Positions 1-10,431 are shown, numbered from the stretch's first letter. The stretch is DNA of 23,363 bases from Coptodactyla brooksi (GCA_033557675.1 JAWQRM010000385.1:1-23363); one strand, 5' to 3'. Notes: a model not told the origin generated them from the letters alone. Numbers and translations are program-made.

Positions 1-1
1 G

Positions 2-733
2 CATAAGCTTAGTAATTTTCCCGAGGATATTGTTCTTCGATTAGTGCATCCTATAGAAGGAACAAAACGCAGTATAAATGGAGACAACTGACTTGCCAGT
101 TTACTACTACTAAAAAAATTATTACAAGAGAAGAAACTAATATACGTTGGTACCATGAAGAAAAATAAGCGCAAAATATCCCCAGAATTCTTACCTAACA
201 AAAATACAGAAGAACGAACTTCGCTATTTGGTTTCCAAGAAAATTGCACCATGGTTTCGTATTGCACTAAGAAAAATAAGTCGGTTATATTAATTTCTAG
301 TTTGTATAATGACAATGCTATAGAGCCAGAAACTGGTGACCAAAGAAAACCAGAAATAATAACCTGCTATAACCACGCGAAAGTAGGTGTTGATTTAGTT
401 GATCAAATGTGTGAAATATATATAGCTCGAAACACAAATTGATGGCTCATGGTAATATTTTACGGTTTTTTAAATATATATGCCATGAATGGCTGCGTCG
501 TATATAAAGTTAATCACATTGCAGAAAAAATTGTTAGAAGTGATTTTATTGAGAATTTTGCATGGGAGCTAATAAAACCTCAAATCGAATATAGTATATC
601 TTGCTTACCAAGAGAACTTAGGCAACAAGGAGATCGTGCCAAAAATGTAAGAGATATGCATGTAAGAACCATCTCAAAGATATGTGCACTGAATTTTTAT
701 CAGAATAAAAATGTTCCTTTTCATATCCTTTGA
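2..733 (+). pseudogene. piggyBac transposase, 5'-truncated by window edge, two nonsense codons
   Basis: This is the C-terminal part of a piggyBac-type (DDE_Tnp_1_7) cut-and-paste transposase. One reading frame runs from base 2 to the stop at 731-733 and is interrupted by TGA at 89-91 and TGA at 440-442. Family landmarks appear in order: PEDIVLRLVHPIEG; the GDN block holding the second catalytic Asp (codon 83-85), where the following Trp has become TGA; KLIYVGTMKKNKRKISPEF; the beta-strand block MVSYCTKKNKSVILISS; KPEIITCYNHAKVGVDLVDQM with the third catalytic Asp; ARNTN, then stop, then WLMVIFYGFLNIYAMN. Both stops replace residues normally Trp or Arg, so they look like simple point decay. 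The cysteine-rich tail usual in this family is not visible before 731. AATAAA at 870-875 may be the old polyadenylation signal. No convincing 3' terminal repeat was found. The copy cannot make a full protein. Confidence 0.9.
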
Positions 734-3653
734 TTTTGTTTGTTCTTTGTACTATTATTTTATTTTTAAGCTATTTTTACTATTGAGTCGTATCTTAGTT
801 GAAAATGAACATAGATCTGTTTTTTACCAAAATGCATTTCACTTTTATGGCTGTTTTAAATTATTTGTCAATAAACACATTAAAAAGCACAATAATGCTT
901 TTTACTTTCACCGCCGTTAAATGGATAAACATAAAGCTACAAAATTCATTCTATTCTAAGTACTAACATAAACAAACCCATTTTCAATGACTATTTTTCA
1001 TTGTTTAAAATATTAACCAACCTACAAAAAAAACTGTGCTCTACGATAGTAGACCACCGACTAAACACGGCATTGAAAACCGCGCGACTAACGTAGGGAT
1101 AAGAAAATAAGATAAATCATGATATACTAACATATATGAACTTAATTTTGATCAAACTGTCGCTTGATGGTTTACCTCTTTATGAAGGAAATTATTTTCG
1201 CTCATTACTACAACGAGATATCGATGCAGGAAAGAAGTTATAAGAGAAATACTAAATCAAATATCTCTAAGCAGGAATATAGAAGAAAAGCAATTGATTA
1301 ATTGTACGGTCAGAGAGGATGTCGTGTGGGTGGTTAACTGATCGAGCAACAGAAGCGAGATCAGTGAATAGAAGGGCAAGATGACCTAGGAAGAGTATGG
1401 AAAATAGAATTGGTAGAGAAAAGTTGGAAATGAACCGGAAACAAAGGGAGTTTACAATACTGCCTTTGGAAGAAATAAACCTGCATAACCACTATATTGA
1501 GAACTGTATTTTATTGCTTTAATTATATAAGTCAAAGCCTTTCAAGTATATTTACCTGAATCTAAACGAAGTAGGATTACATATCCATCTACCACTCATG
1601 TTTTATTTTGGATAGTTTACTGAGATTATAGGTCTAAAGACTAGTTTATAGCTGAGCTATAAATAACTCTGTTTACGCCACTTTTACAAACTTAAACAAA
1701 CGCGAAAATAAATTGGCTTGCCTTAGATTTTTGCAAATATAATTGCACTTGACCTGATACAATAGAGCATCAGATCATTATACCTTGATGATACAATAGA
1801 GCACTATTGTATGCCTTTATGATGTGTTTGTATGTCTTAGATGTGGGCAGGCTATTTGCGAAATATGCCAAATATCTCGCAGTATGGCGTATATCATTGG
1901 GGTACGTACATGAAATTGAGCTTAATTAAAATAGAAATTTAATTTTGCCAGATTAAATTTCTAATATCTAGATATGTGTAGGAAGGAATGTATAATGTGG
2001 TGCATTACTTATCAATGTAATTGAAGTAAAAATTCTCTGGAATGGTATTACATATATAAATGCCTGCCACTATTAAGGTAATGACGGTTTCTTCTCCTTT
2101 ATTACGACAAAGCTTAAAAAATGGATGCGCAAGTGTATTTTAGTTATGCAGTGCTTTAAATGTTAAAGAAGTTATGTCCAGAAAAGGAAACCATAGATAC
2201 CTATTGCATATCCATGTGAAGCCGTTTTGACCTCTAGCTTAAATTGAATACCAATAGCCAAGTTTTAATTTCCGGAGCCCGTCAGTCTAGAATTTCTTAA
2301 ATCAAACTTCTTGTATCTAGAACTCATTATATAATTAGGTATCATCATTGGTGTTTATTTACCTGGGGTGTTTTTCCAGATATCTGTAACACAAAGAAGT
2401 GCAATATTGTTACTATTTCTTAATAATAACAATATTTCGTAATTAGTTCTTTGTTTATAACTGGAAATAAGAAAGAACGGCTTTATACATAAGTACAAAG
2501 TACAAAGAAAGAATTTATGCAAATAATAATACCCTAGACTTTTTATTCTGCAAATAATAAGTAATCTAGGGCAGTAGTAATACCCTTCATTAGTGGGAGG
2601 ATATATTGTGAAAAATGAGTGCACTGGAAGATCAAAATCGATTTGACCTTAAGAATGGCAACATACTTTCTGTCTTAATCAAATACAAAACCTATATATA
2701 GGCTTTGTATAAACTTTCTTTTAATATTTCGAAGGTATATCGATCAAAAACTATGGGAAAGGTATTTCTATAGCAATTCACGAGCATAATTAAGGATTCG
2801 TAACCATTGTAATTATAAGATCTAAAATCATTACAAGACTTACATAGAGCAGTGCTATCTTCTTGGAATTCTAGACTAACCAACAAAAAATGTATAAATT
2901 TCGATGAATTAGAAATAGAGCAATTTACTACCTATGTGTATCTTGTGTACTAGTTTTATGCATATTAATGCTTACATTGCTTCCTTCACCTTCCGTCACA
3001 TAACTGTCTGAAAGTATACCAACTTTCCTCTAAACTGAAAACCAGTTTGATGGTAAAAGGTTTTTAAATTTATTGAAGCTTTTTATTTAAAGTCGCCAAA
3101 AATTAGTAGCCAAGTATATCGAAAAATAAGGCAGTAGTCGATGGTCTTGATTGGAAACAAATGTCCATTACATTACGTTTTAGGGAAATATATGAGTCGT
3201 ACTACTCCTCTATTGCTCCTTAAAATACTAAATACTACTACCGAGATATTTATCCTAAAGTAAATGTATTAATCATAAATTTTGTGTTAAATAACAAAAG
3301 AACCTGCTAGATACTTTTATTTTTAAAAGCTGTATTTAAATGGTAATGGTAATTATGTAGTTCGTAAAGATAAGTAATATATTAATATAATGTATTCCTT
3401 ATCTACTATAAGTAATATATCGTAATAGAAGTAATGTACTGTATTATTTATTACTGCGGTATCTTACGGTGTACTCAATTAGCGTTGTCAGTTTAAACGC
3501 GAAAATACACTGTTGCTTTATACGTGAAGCCACAATGACGACGTGATATTGCCGTATTTTTAAATCATATAGTAGCTTGAGATCCAGTATAGCTTCTACT
3601 TTGCAAGATCTACTTTGCCTTTTTTGTTATTCTATAAGTGGATTAAAAAGGTT
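734..3653. other. A+T-rich non-coding stretch, first 150 bp probably piggyBac 3' UTR
   Basis: I see no gene here. The first part follows the piggyBac stop and holds AATAAA at 870-875 and a small 8-bp inverted repeat (AAAAAGCA/TGCTTTTT at 882-889 and 896-903). The 14-base string GATACAATAGAGCA occurs twice near 1755-1805. The short open frames on either strand lack codon bias or motifs I recognise. About 3340-3440 is simple TA-rich sequence. Confidence 0.6.
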
Positions 3654-4075
3654 TGGATGATCTTTAGGTTTACGGAATATTTTAAGCCCAATGTTAAGCC
3701 CAACACCGTTCCGAAAAATATATTCCTTCTGTGTTGTATCTAGTTATCCTACAGTTTTGGCAGAGATATTTAATGCAATTAATGTTCTTCTCCTCCATAC
3801 CAATACAACACCCATTCTACAGCCCATGAATCAAGAAGTCATTTCAGCATTTAAGTCTTATTATTTGAGAAACACATTTAGTAAGGCTGTTGTTGTCTGA
3901 AACTGTGATTTCTCTGAACGATCTGAATAAAATAAATTAACAGCCACTAATGTGAGAATTTGATCTTCAAGTAGACTCTGGAGGTATGGCTGATTTATTG
4001 CAATGTCACGCTACAGCTTTAATATGAAAAATTGCTGAAAAGCAGAGAAGGACATATGTTGAGACGAAATCGATT
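3654..4075 (+). pseudogene. pogo/Tigger-type (DDE_1) transposase fragment
   Basis: This is a degraded piece of a Tc1/mariner-superfamily transposase of the pogo/Tigger (jerky-like) branch. The first frame (3654 to about 3740) reads WMIFRFTEYFKPNVK then LPKNIFLLCC, matching the block before the second catalytic Asp. The frame then shifts, and 3745-3900 gives YPTVLAEI, NTTPILQPMNQEVISAFKSY and YLRNTF, the strongly conserved 'PPNTT..QPMDQGVI..FK..YLR' block. The catalytic Asp of QPMDQ is Asn here (codon AAT), and the LLLDNAPxHP Asp is lost at the frameshift. A further stretch at 3971-4070 (GMADLLQCHATAL, stop, KIAEKQRRTYVE) resembles the C-terminal tail, less certainly. No terminal repeats were located. 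It is dead as an enzyme. Family is confident; the exact ends are not. Confidence 0.8.
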
Positions 4076-4729
4076 TATGATGCTGTAAGTATTGTGGAAA
4101 TTGCAACAGGAGATTTAGACCATTCGATATATTTAGTTTGGTGAATTTTGATAAGTCGTAATGATAGTAAATTGTACAAATAAATTCCCCTTGAAAGGGA
4201 AACTTAATACATACAACAAACTTCATGATTCTCTTAGTTTAAAATATAGCAAATATGTAACAGCTAACAACATACCAACTAGCCAATGTACCCACACATA
4301 CCATAACATGGTATGATTAAGCTTAAATTGCTCATACATAATTATTAAAGAAGACGGAGAAGCTGTTCAGTTAGGAACAATAAGAACATTGCGCTGGCCT
4401 ATAACTTCAATTTGTAAAAGTATAGGACATTACAACAAATGAGTGAATCTAAACTACAGAAGCACAGGCAGTTTAAAATTTTTTTGATAAAGTCTCCTTC
4501 CTTGAATATTTATTTACTAACAAAACTACTAAGTCGAGTATGCCATGTATGGATTACTTCAGCCAATAGCTATACGTTATACTGTATAATAAAATGAAAT
4601 TAATATCACTTTACCCAAGGGCATACACCTGAGTATGGACATACTATGAAGATGCTTGTATGTATTTGTAGTAGTCGATAATGTTAATGATTTCTTTTCT
4701 GTGTATACTCCTATGCTAGGTGCATAAAT

Positions 4730-4772
4730 TGTTTAGTTTAACTGTTTACTGTTTTACTGTTTAGTTTAACAG
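4730..4772. repeat. short tandem repeat of ACTGTTT-type units
   Basis: GTTTAGTTTAAC occurs at both ends of this block (near 4731 and 4759), with ACTGTTTACTG and TTTTACTG between. It is a minor local duplication with no evident function. Confidence 0.7.
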
Positions 4773-4908
4773 GTGTGGCTTAATTGTCTCATTAATTGAT
4801 TACCGTAATTATCATAGAGCCTACCATGAACGTTGCACTAACGTGTCCTCTTGTTGGATTGATGGCGCGCTAACTATCATCTCAATTGTTAGGTATCTTC
4901 CTTGTTAA

Positions 4909-4930
4909 CCTGCAATTCCCTAATTGCAGG
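4909..4930. repeat. perfect 9-bp hairpin, CCTGCAATT/AATTGCAGG
   Basis: Arms CCTGCAATT (4909-4917) and AATTGCAGG (4922-4930) are separated by CCCT. It resembles the terminal hairpins of some rolling-circle (Helitron) elements, but no CTRRT end follows, so no element is called. Confidence 0.7.
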
Positions 4931-4984
4931 CACGATTGCAGTCAGTTCACCACGTGCGATTAAATGAGCAGTTTGATTTATGAA

Positions 4985-5002
4985 GCACTACGTACGTAGT
5001 GC
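4985..5002. repeat. perfect 18-bp palindrome GCACTACGTACGTAGTGC
   Basis: The 18 bases read identically on both strands with no spacer. It lies 70 bp downstream of another perfect hairpin, in non-coding DNA. No associated gene or element end is recognised. Confidence 0.85.
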
Positions 5003-5171
5003 GTCATAGAGTACGTCCTGCATAAGAGCGATGCTGCTATTAAGTGCAATTAAATGATGTCGAATTGTTGAACCTTGATTATGGAGACGTAATAGATTAT
5101 TTTTATATTAATTGAATAATTTAACTTAACCCTGCTGTTCTCCTTGATTTCACTAAGCATTTGTAGTCCTT

Positions 5172-5187
5172 CGGGTCATAGTGACCC
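5172..5187. repeat. subterminal palindrome, left end of 5130 element
   Basis: CGGGTCATAGTGACCC contains GGGTCA-NNN-TGACCC. The same arrangement is found inside the other end of this element and inside both ends of the 12405 copy. It is probably a transposase-binding site. Confidence 0.85.
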
Positions 5188-5290
5188 TACGTATGCTGGT
5201 ACAGGAGGATATAATAAAAAATATTACAAAGAATAAATCTAAAAACAAGAGAGAATACCAAATAAATTATAATATGCATCCAATTATTGC

Positions 5291-5389
5291 CTAATCTTTA
5301 CAATCATGACAATAATACACTACATCAACCTTACACAAATATTTATTACTCTTACAAGATGTTATACATCGTGCTCTTTTATTTTTTAC
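5291..5389 (-). pseudogene. piggyBac transposase cysteine-rich C-terminus retained in miniature element
   Basis: The minus frame ending in the stop at 5291-5293 reads KNKRARC, ITSCKSNKYLC, then KVDVVYYCHDCKD: five Cys in a spacing like the zinc-binding cysteine-rich tail of piggyBac transposases, which in the family helps bind the element ends. The same QCKD-stop ending and following 3' UTR occur in the 12405 copy (12670-12682). The open frame continues upstream to an ATG at 5476, but those 29 codons lie in sequence matching the 5' UTR of the larger copy, so the 61-codon reading frame is a deletion fusion and not a gene. Confidence 0.7.
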
Positions 5390-5468
5390 TGTCACAAAAT
5401 CACAAGTCACAAAATCTTGGAAACAAATAATGAAAGATGATAAAGTTATACAACCTGAAAATCCGTTT

Positions 5469-5485
5469 CGGGTCATATTGACCCG
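5469..5485. repeat. subterminal palindrome, right end of 5130 element
   Basis: CGGGTCATATTGACCCG is an 8+8 inverted repeat with a one-base centre, broken only by the central T·T. It lies one base inside the right terminal repeat. Confidence 0.85.
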
Positions 5486-5683
5486 AGGAGCACGGCAGGG
5501 TTAAATTAATAATGTAACAAACCAATGCCAATCAAAAACTGAAAAAAAATTACAACTTAAGGCCTGCTCTTCCACTGCTATGCATGGAAGAATTAGGCAT
5601 AGCAAAAAAATTAAACTTAAATTACAAAGACGTCTAGGGAATATAAAGCATAGATATAGTTTAAACACAATTGTTCAATGTAC

Positions 5684-5719
5684 TAAAGATAATGATTATA
5701 CAAATATATAATCATTATC

Positions 5720-5723
<4 letters not shown>
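5684..5723. repeat. perfect 17-bp inverted repeat, 6-nt loop
   Basis: Arms TAAAGATAATGATTATA (5684-5700) and its exact reverse complement (5707-5723) are separated by CAAATA. The right arm abuts a (TA)n tract. It could be a fold-back relic or a hairpin grown by replication slippage beside the microsatellite. Confidence 0.9.

Positions 5724-5754
<31 letters not shown>
5724..5754. repeat. (TA)n microsatellite
   Basis: About 31 bases of uninterrupted alternating A and T directly after the 17-bp inverted repeat. Confidence 0.95.
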
Positions 5755-5756
<2 letters not shown>

Positions 5757-8626
5757 GTTTCATAATTCTTAGAATATGAAAACAATTGCACACCGTGATG
5801 CCTAAAGAATTAAAAACTATTTATATGTAAGCTAAAATTATTTTCTAGAAACCTTAACTGTAACTAAAGCTAATAATGAGGCGGTTCAGTTGAGCCATTA
5901 GAATTATAACATTTATAAGTAACACTTATAACACTTTAATAAGGTGGTGTTTACCCATTTTTAAAACATAACCATATACCTCATGGGCAGGTCATAAACC
6001 TGAACAAAAGATCCTGAACAAAAATATTTTTAAGTCCGAATTCTTATAACGTAAACTTATTTACAATTGTATTCTTTCCAAGCTTAGAGCATAACAATCA
6101 AGATCTATTCATCGTTAGTGTGATAATTCGGGAGGTGTATCTATATAACGTAGGTAAATGTATTTAAAGTTTTATTTTGTGTAAGATTTCACACTATACT
6201 GTTCATAATATACACTGCTGCTGTAATTACACATTAGATTTTACACATTAGTAATGTTAGTTATATTTGAGTGTTCTTCTAGGATTTTAATATTGGATAT
6301 TAACTTGGCTTGGACCCTTCTGTCTGTATTATTATTATTATTTATCATTTTGGGTTGGTCATTTAATTAATGTAGTAGTTTGTTGGTATCGATGTGTTTC
6401 GAATTTTGTTTGTTGTTTTTAGAATTATTATTAATTTCTTAGAATTATTATTATCATTAATTATTAATTTGACTGAGAATTTTAACTATGTATTTAAGAT
6501 CACTTTAGTATCAATAATTTCATGTTGTGTATTATCATTAATTCTTTTTCAACTTCGATGGTATGAATTTTATAAATTTTTGCTCTGTAAATATTTGATA
6601 TTTGTTCTGCGATAAATTCAGCTAAATCTGGTCTCGATTCTTGTTAATTCTTCGTGTCTTTTTAAATGTCCAGATTTATTACTACTACATTCTATTGCTA
6701 TAAAGTTAGCTGCTATCATGTTTCTAGGTTTGTTGTACTAAAGATTTTAATTATTTTTACATTACATTTTAGACCATTAATTTGTAGATTAATTAAATGA
6801 AATTGAGCAGAGATGTTGTTAATTGTATGCTGCGTTAGCTCTTATACTACTAAAGGGTACTAATTAAAAAAGAGTAAATTGTGCAAAATCGATTTTCCAT
6901 TTTTTCAAAGCTTCTGGCTGTAACACAAAAAAACAGTTATGATTTGTTGAAATATTAAATTTTATTCGTGGTATCCCCGATATCGAAAAGAACATTGCTC
7001 TAAAAATCAAAATAAATAAATTATGAAAACTCCAAATACGTAATAACATGCATTTCGATACTGATGCTACATCTACCAAATTTAAATTGAATAATCTAAA
7101 TTGACCTTTTTCAGAGGCAGCATCATCATCTTTATTGAAATACCTCTCGGGACCTAACGAAACAAAAATAAATTCACATTCTTTTTCACCTAAAATATAC
7201 CAAACGCTAATAGTCGGATGAGAAAGTAATCAACACAAATCGTACAATTATATAATATATTATGAAAATAACGCATCTCTATGTCTGAATAAACATTAAC
7301 AGGACCGCATATCCAGAGCGATGTCTTTGTTTGTAGTTTGTCTTCTTTCAACTTTAATTACTTCTCAGGCTCTCTAACATGCTTCTCTCATACTTGATAA
7401 GTTTTTGCCAAATGTATAGACCTATTATATAACGATTTTAAGTAGGATGAAATATTTCAAATGTATGTATTATATTAATTTTAATGATATTAAAATATCA
7501 CTATGTTATGTTCTGTTATAACCAGACCTATCGAGGTAATGAAGTGACCGCAGGCATCTTGGAAACATTGTGGTCAAAAATTTATCGGTTGGCTCACAAA
7601 TGTCTAACCATTCAGTTTTAACGATTTTTATGAACTGTTAGTAGAAGACTACGAAAGCTAGTACCAAATCAATTTTATTATACATATTTACTCTGGAATA
7701 GCTTTACCTAACTATACGTCAGTTATTTCAAAGAATTATACATAACCAGTTTTATTATATAATTCAAGTGGAGGACTGCAATTTGTATTTTACTGTGCAA
7801 TAATAGAACTTTCTAACAAGAAACGTATCGACAGCGCATATTGATGTGCAATTGCAGAGTAGACATGTGGAACGCATTAATAATGCTCAATATTATATTA
7901 CAGTAATCTGAATTCCACCTGACACTAATACAGATTGAATGATGGTAATTAATTGTAATTCGATACGGTCTGGTCGATGGTTGCGTTTAAGATCATACCC
8001 CTTCCATTTTATCAGTTATCTAAGAGAAAATCTTAACAACAATAATCTTGCGGTTAAATAACATAGTTTTCATAATAATTAATATATAACGTAATGTGCA
8101 ATATGGCTAAGATTTTGCTTGCAATTTACTGTACACAAAATAAAATAACAAGAGATAAAACACAGACTTCTGTAAAATACCTCATTGAGCAGATGCTCTA
8201 AATCACCTCTAATTGTAAAATAAAATCTGACAAATCACACTGCAGTTTGAATTTCATACAAAAAAAAAACTAATGAATAATCGAATCAAGTGTTTTCCAG
8301 TAGTCAAGCAAAACTAACCCTGAGTCATGCTCAGAATGAAAAGCAGACAACAAATCATTCGATATTATGCTGGATCCTTAGATAAATCCGTACAATCCTT
8401 CAGAAAAAATTTTAAAACACATTTACAAAATTTACAAATTGTGTATAAACCAATACTTTTGAAAGTACAGGGAACTCATTGGAATTATGCTTATTTCCGT
8501 TAATCGTTTTTGTTTTATGTCAAGAAAACGCTAAAGACTTATTATATAAAGAATAATTTTATTGTTGCGTATGCATAAGTTGGTGATTTATTAAATACAT
8601 TAATGAGAATGTCTCCTATTTTCCAG
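5755..8626. other. A+T-rich stretch, intron-like, no genes seen
   Basis: I see no protein motif, RNA gene or element end here. The region 6290-6615 is very T-rich and gives a hydrophobic open frame that is explained by composition. Small direct repeats such as TTACACATTAG (twice near 6226-6251) are present. The last bases supply the acceptor of the downstream exon: a pyrimidine-rich tract and CAG at 8624-8626. Confidence 0.6.
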
Positions 8627-8759
8627 CTGTTCTAAATACCAAATCCGACCGGGCCCTAGAAGCATCCGAAGAAGCCAAAGACGTTGAAATTTATAGAGCA
8701 GTTGTGAATTCTATAGACGAATGGGAACAAAATAAAAAATTAAGGAGCAAGCAAGCAAG
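8627..8759 (+). CDS. internal exon of an unidentified host gene (44 codons)
   Basis: A 133-bp exon. It is preceded by a pyrimidine-rich acceptor (CTCCTATTTTCCAG, ending 8626) with a branch-like TTAAT about 25 bases upstream, and followed by the strong donor AAG|GTATGT (8760-8765). Only one frame is open: it starts with two bases completing a codon and ends with two bases of the next. It reads VLNTKSDRALEASEEAKDVE then IYRAVVNSIDEWEQNKKLRS, ending KQA. The peptide is strongly charged, probably helical, without a transposon signature, and its codons are richer in G+C than the flanks. I do not recognise the gene. The neighbouring exons are not visible within the window, so its introns are probably long and filled with the TEs described here. 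It is the best evidence that the plus strand carries a real host gene. Confidence 0.65.
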
Positions 8760-10020
8760 GTATGTTAATATAGCACTAAACCGTCTGTAGAGTGGTTGAT
8801 TTTAATTTCTAACAAATTTGTTGACAGTTCACCGTAAGTTTGATTTATCTAAACCACAATCAAATGCTGAAAAGCAAAGAAACATCTTTTGATATGATTG
8901 ATTTTAAGTAATTAAAACCGGTTATTAATTTAAGTAGTCTTATTAAGTAAATAAATATTATGACTGGTTTACGAACATCTTTAATAGATGATTAGTATTT
9001 CTATTACCGACAAATCCACAAAAATTTTCATTTCCGTTAAGTATACAGTTAAGTAAAAAATTTTGCACAATATCTTATATCCATATTTGCATGTGTGTAC
9101 GTTTTTAACAATGAATACAATAAAAAGCAACAATAAAAATTTACCGGGTGTTGGGTTGGGTTTATGGAGGTAGTGGAGATGAAAACCAAACTTATATGTA
9201 CTAAAACCTCAACTTTCTGAATACTCCCATTTTCTTACTCCTTGTGGGGCAAGTGTGTTTCTTACTTCTTCAGGAAATTGTAATTTAAAATTCTAAATGC
9301 TACACTATATCTGGTATGGTAGAATTGTGGCGACTTCAAGATTTAATGACCGATATCAGTTTAACACCAAATACTGGCAATTGTAATTTTCTCGACATTT
9401 TATGGATAGATTTGTTAAAAATTACACGTATTAAAAATTACATTTATCAGAAATAAACACAGTTTATTAAACGTTGCTACTCAAATATGAGTTTCTATTT
9501 TTTTATGTTTTTAATTTATTGTTAAAATTTGAGTAAATTTCATGTCAAAGTGGCAACCTCAATAATATTTATTCAGAATATATGAACGACAGGTATATAA
9601 CTGTAAAAAATTTATAGTTTTCATTACCATCTTTAACAGCTGTTACAATTGCAGGAATAATAGCTTTTTGCAGAAGTTGAAAGTAGAATGGCATGTTAGC
9701 AACACCATTTGTAAAAATCACAAAACAAGTTCATTTCAAAACATTTCAGCACACAAACTATATCTTTTTAAGATGCTGGGTATGGGCTTTTTCGAGCCAG
9801 TGAAATTTCGTGAAATTTTGTTCACATCATTAGTAACTACAAATAAACAAAAATTAACGCCGCGACAACAAAATGAACAAAACTTATACAACGCATTAAA
9901 ATGTATATGAACTATAACATAAACAATGAACTATACGTTTACAAGTTTAAAAATGTAATGTGAATATACAAAAGCAAGATAACAGGTTATATAAGATAGA
10001 ATTCACTCTAAACGAAAACG
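8760..10020. other. A+T-rich stretch, probably intron
   Basis: It begins with the GTATGT donor. I see no coding motif or element end. The 80-codon open frame at 9668-9910 has no recognisable homology or bias and is taken as chance. The last roughly 100 bp probably include the 3' end of the Penelope-like fragment. Confidence 0.55.
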
Positions 10021-10431
10021 TCACCAATAAGCAAAAAGAGGCTTTTCGGGAAAATTAATCTGATTATTTAAAAGAATAACAGCAGGATTAGATTTATGTT
10101 TTCTATGTAAAATTGTTCGGTTAGGTCCATAATTCGACATTTTATAATCTATTATGTGTCCGGTTTCCATTTGACGGTTATAATGACTAGATGAAGAATG
10201 TATTTTGTGTTCTTTAATTCTAGTTTTTAATTCTCGACCAGTTTGACCCACGAATAAACCATTGCAATTCATGCAAGGGATGGTATAGACACCACTTTTA
10301 TCATGGATATGTATAGGTTGTTTATAATTACTTAAATTGTTGTATATAGTGGATTTAATACTAAATACTGGATTTATATTATATTTGTATAATAACCGTT
10401 TAAGTTTTGTATTAGATTTGTTGAAACTAAT
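10021..10431 (-). pseudogene. Penelope-like retroelement fragment, GIY-YIG endonuclease end
   Basis: The minus frame is open from 10431 to the TGA at 10021-10023. It carries the C-terminal end of a Penelope-like element: a linker (NKSNTKLKRLLYKYNINPVF), then DKSGVYTIPCMNCNGLFVGQ followed by TGRELKTRIKEHK and METGHIID. In the family, GIY (GVY here) and YIG (FVG here), with the Arg of TGR, form the GIY-YIG nuclease core that nicks target DNA downstream of the reverse transcriptase; the CxxC before the second motif is also typical. Upstream there is a stop (10432-10434), and no reverse-transcriptase domain is visible on this strand, so the copy is strongly 5'-truncated, as is common for retroelements. 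The fragment itself has no internal frame break. GIY-YIG domains occur elsewhere, but this linker-CxxC-nuclease arrangement is characteristic. Confidence 0.85.

Larger units (their letters stand above)
4076..5125. other. non-coding stretch with palindromes
   Basis: I see no coding region. The first half is A+T-rich. From about 4790 to 5050 base composition is more balanced, and the stretch contains two perfect inverted repeats (annotated separately). A short tandem arrangement of ACTGTTT units lies near 4740-4770. Confidence 0.6.
5130..5500 (-). mobile_element. 371-bp piggyBac miniature element (internal-deletion derivative)
   Basis: A complete non-autonomous piggyBac-type element. It is flanked by TTAA at 5126-5129 and 5501-5504. 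Terminal inverted repeats are CCCTGCTGTTCTCC (5130-5143) and GGAGCACGGCAGGG (5487-5500), matching at 12 of 14 positions. Each end also has an internal palindrome, GGGTCA-TAG-TGACCC and GGGTCA-TAT-TGACCC. Read on the minus strand, the right end is the transposase 5' side. The first roughly 90 bp match the right end of the 12405-14292 copy, then jump to the last transposase codons and the 3' UTR, which match the left end of that copy (shared strings such as CTAAAAACAAGAGAGAATA). It is therefore the product of one large internal deletion of an autonomous parent. It would need a transposase supplied from elsewhere. Confidence 0.95.

Noticed and set aside
4909..4930. Helitron 3' terminal hairpin
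   Set aside because: No CTRRT terminus or 5' TC end was found nearby.
5291..5476. 61-codon minus-strand frame as a real small cysteine-rich gene
   Set aside because: The first 29 codons are 5' UTR sequence of the piggyBac family and the rest is its transposase tail, joined by a deletion.
6394..6615. 73-codon hydrophobic frame that could be a membrane peptide or a mitochondrial insert
   Set aside because: The sequence is extremely T-rich with internal TTAGAATTATTATT repeats; hydrophobicity follows from composition and no mitochondrial protein pattern is seen.
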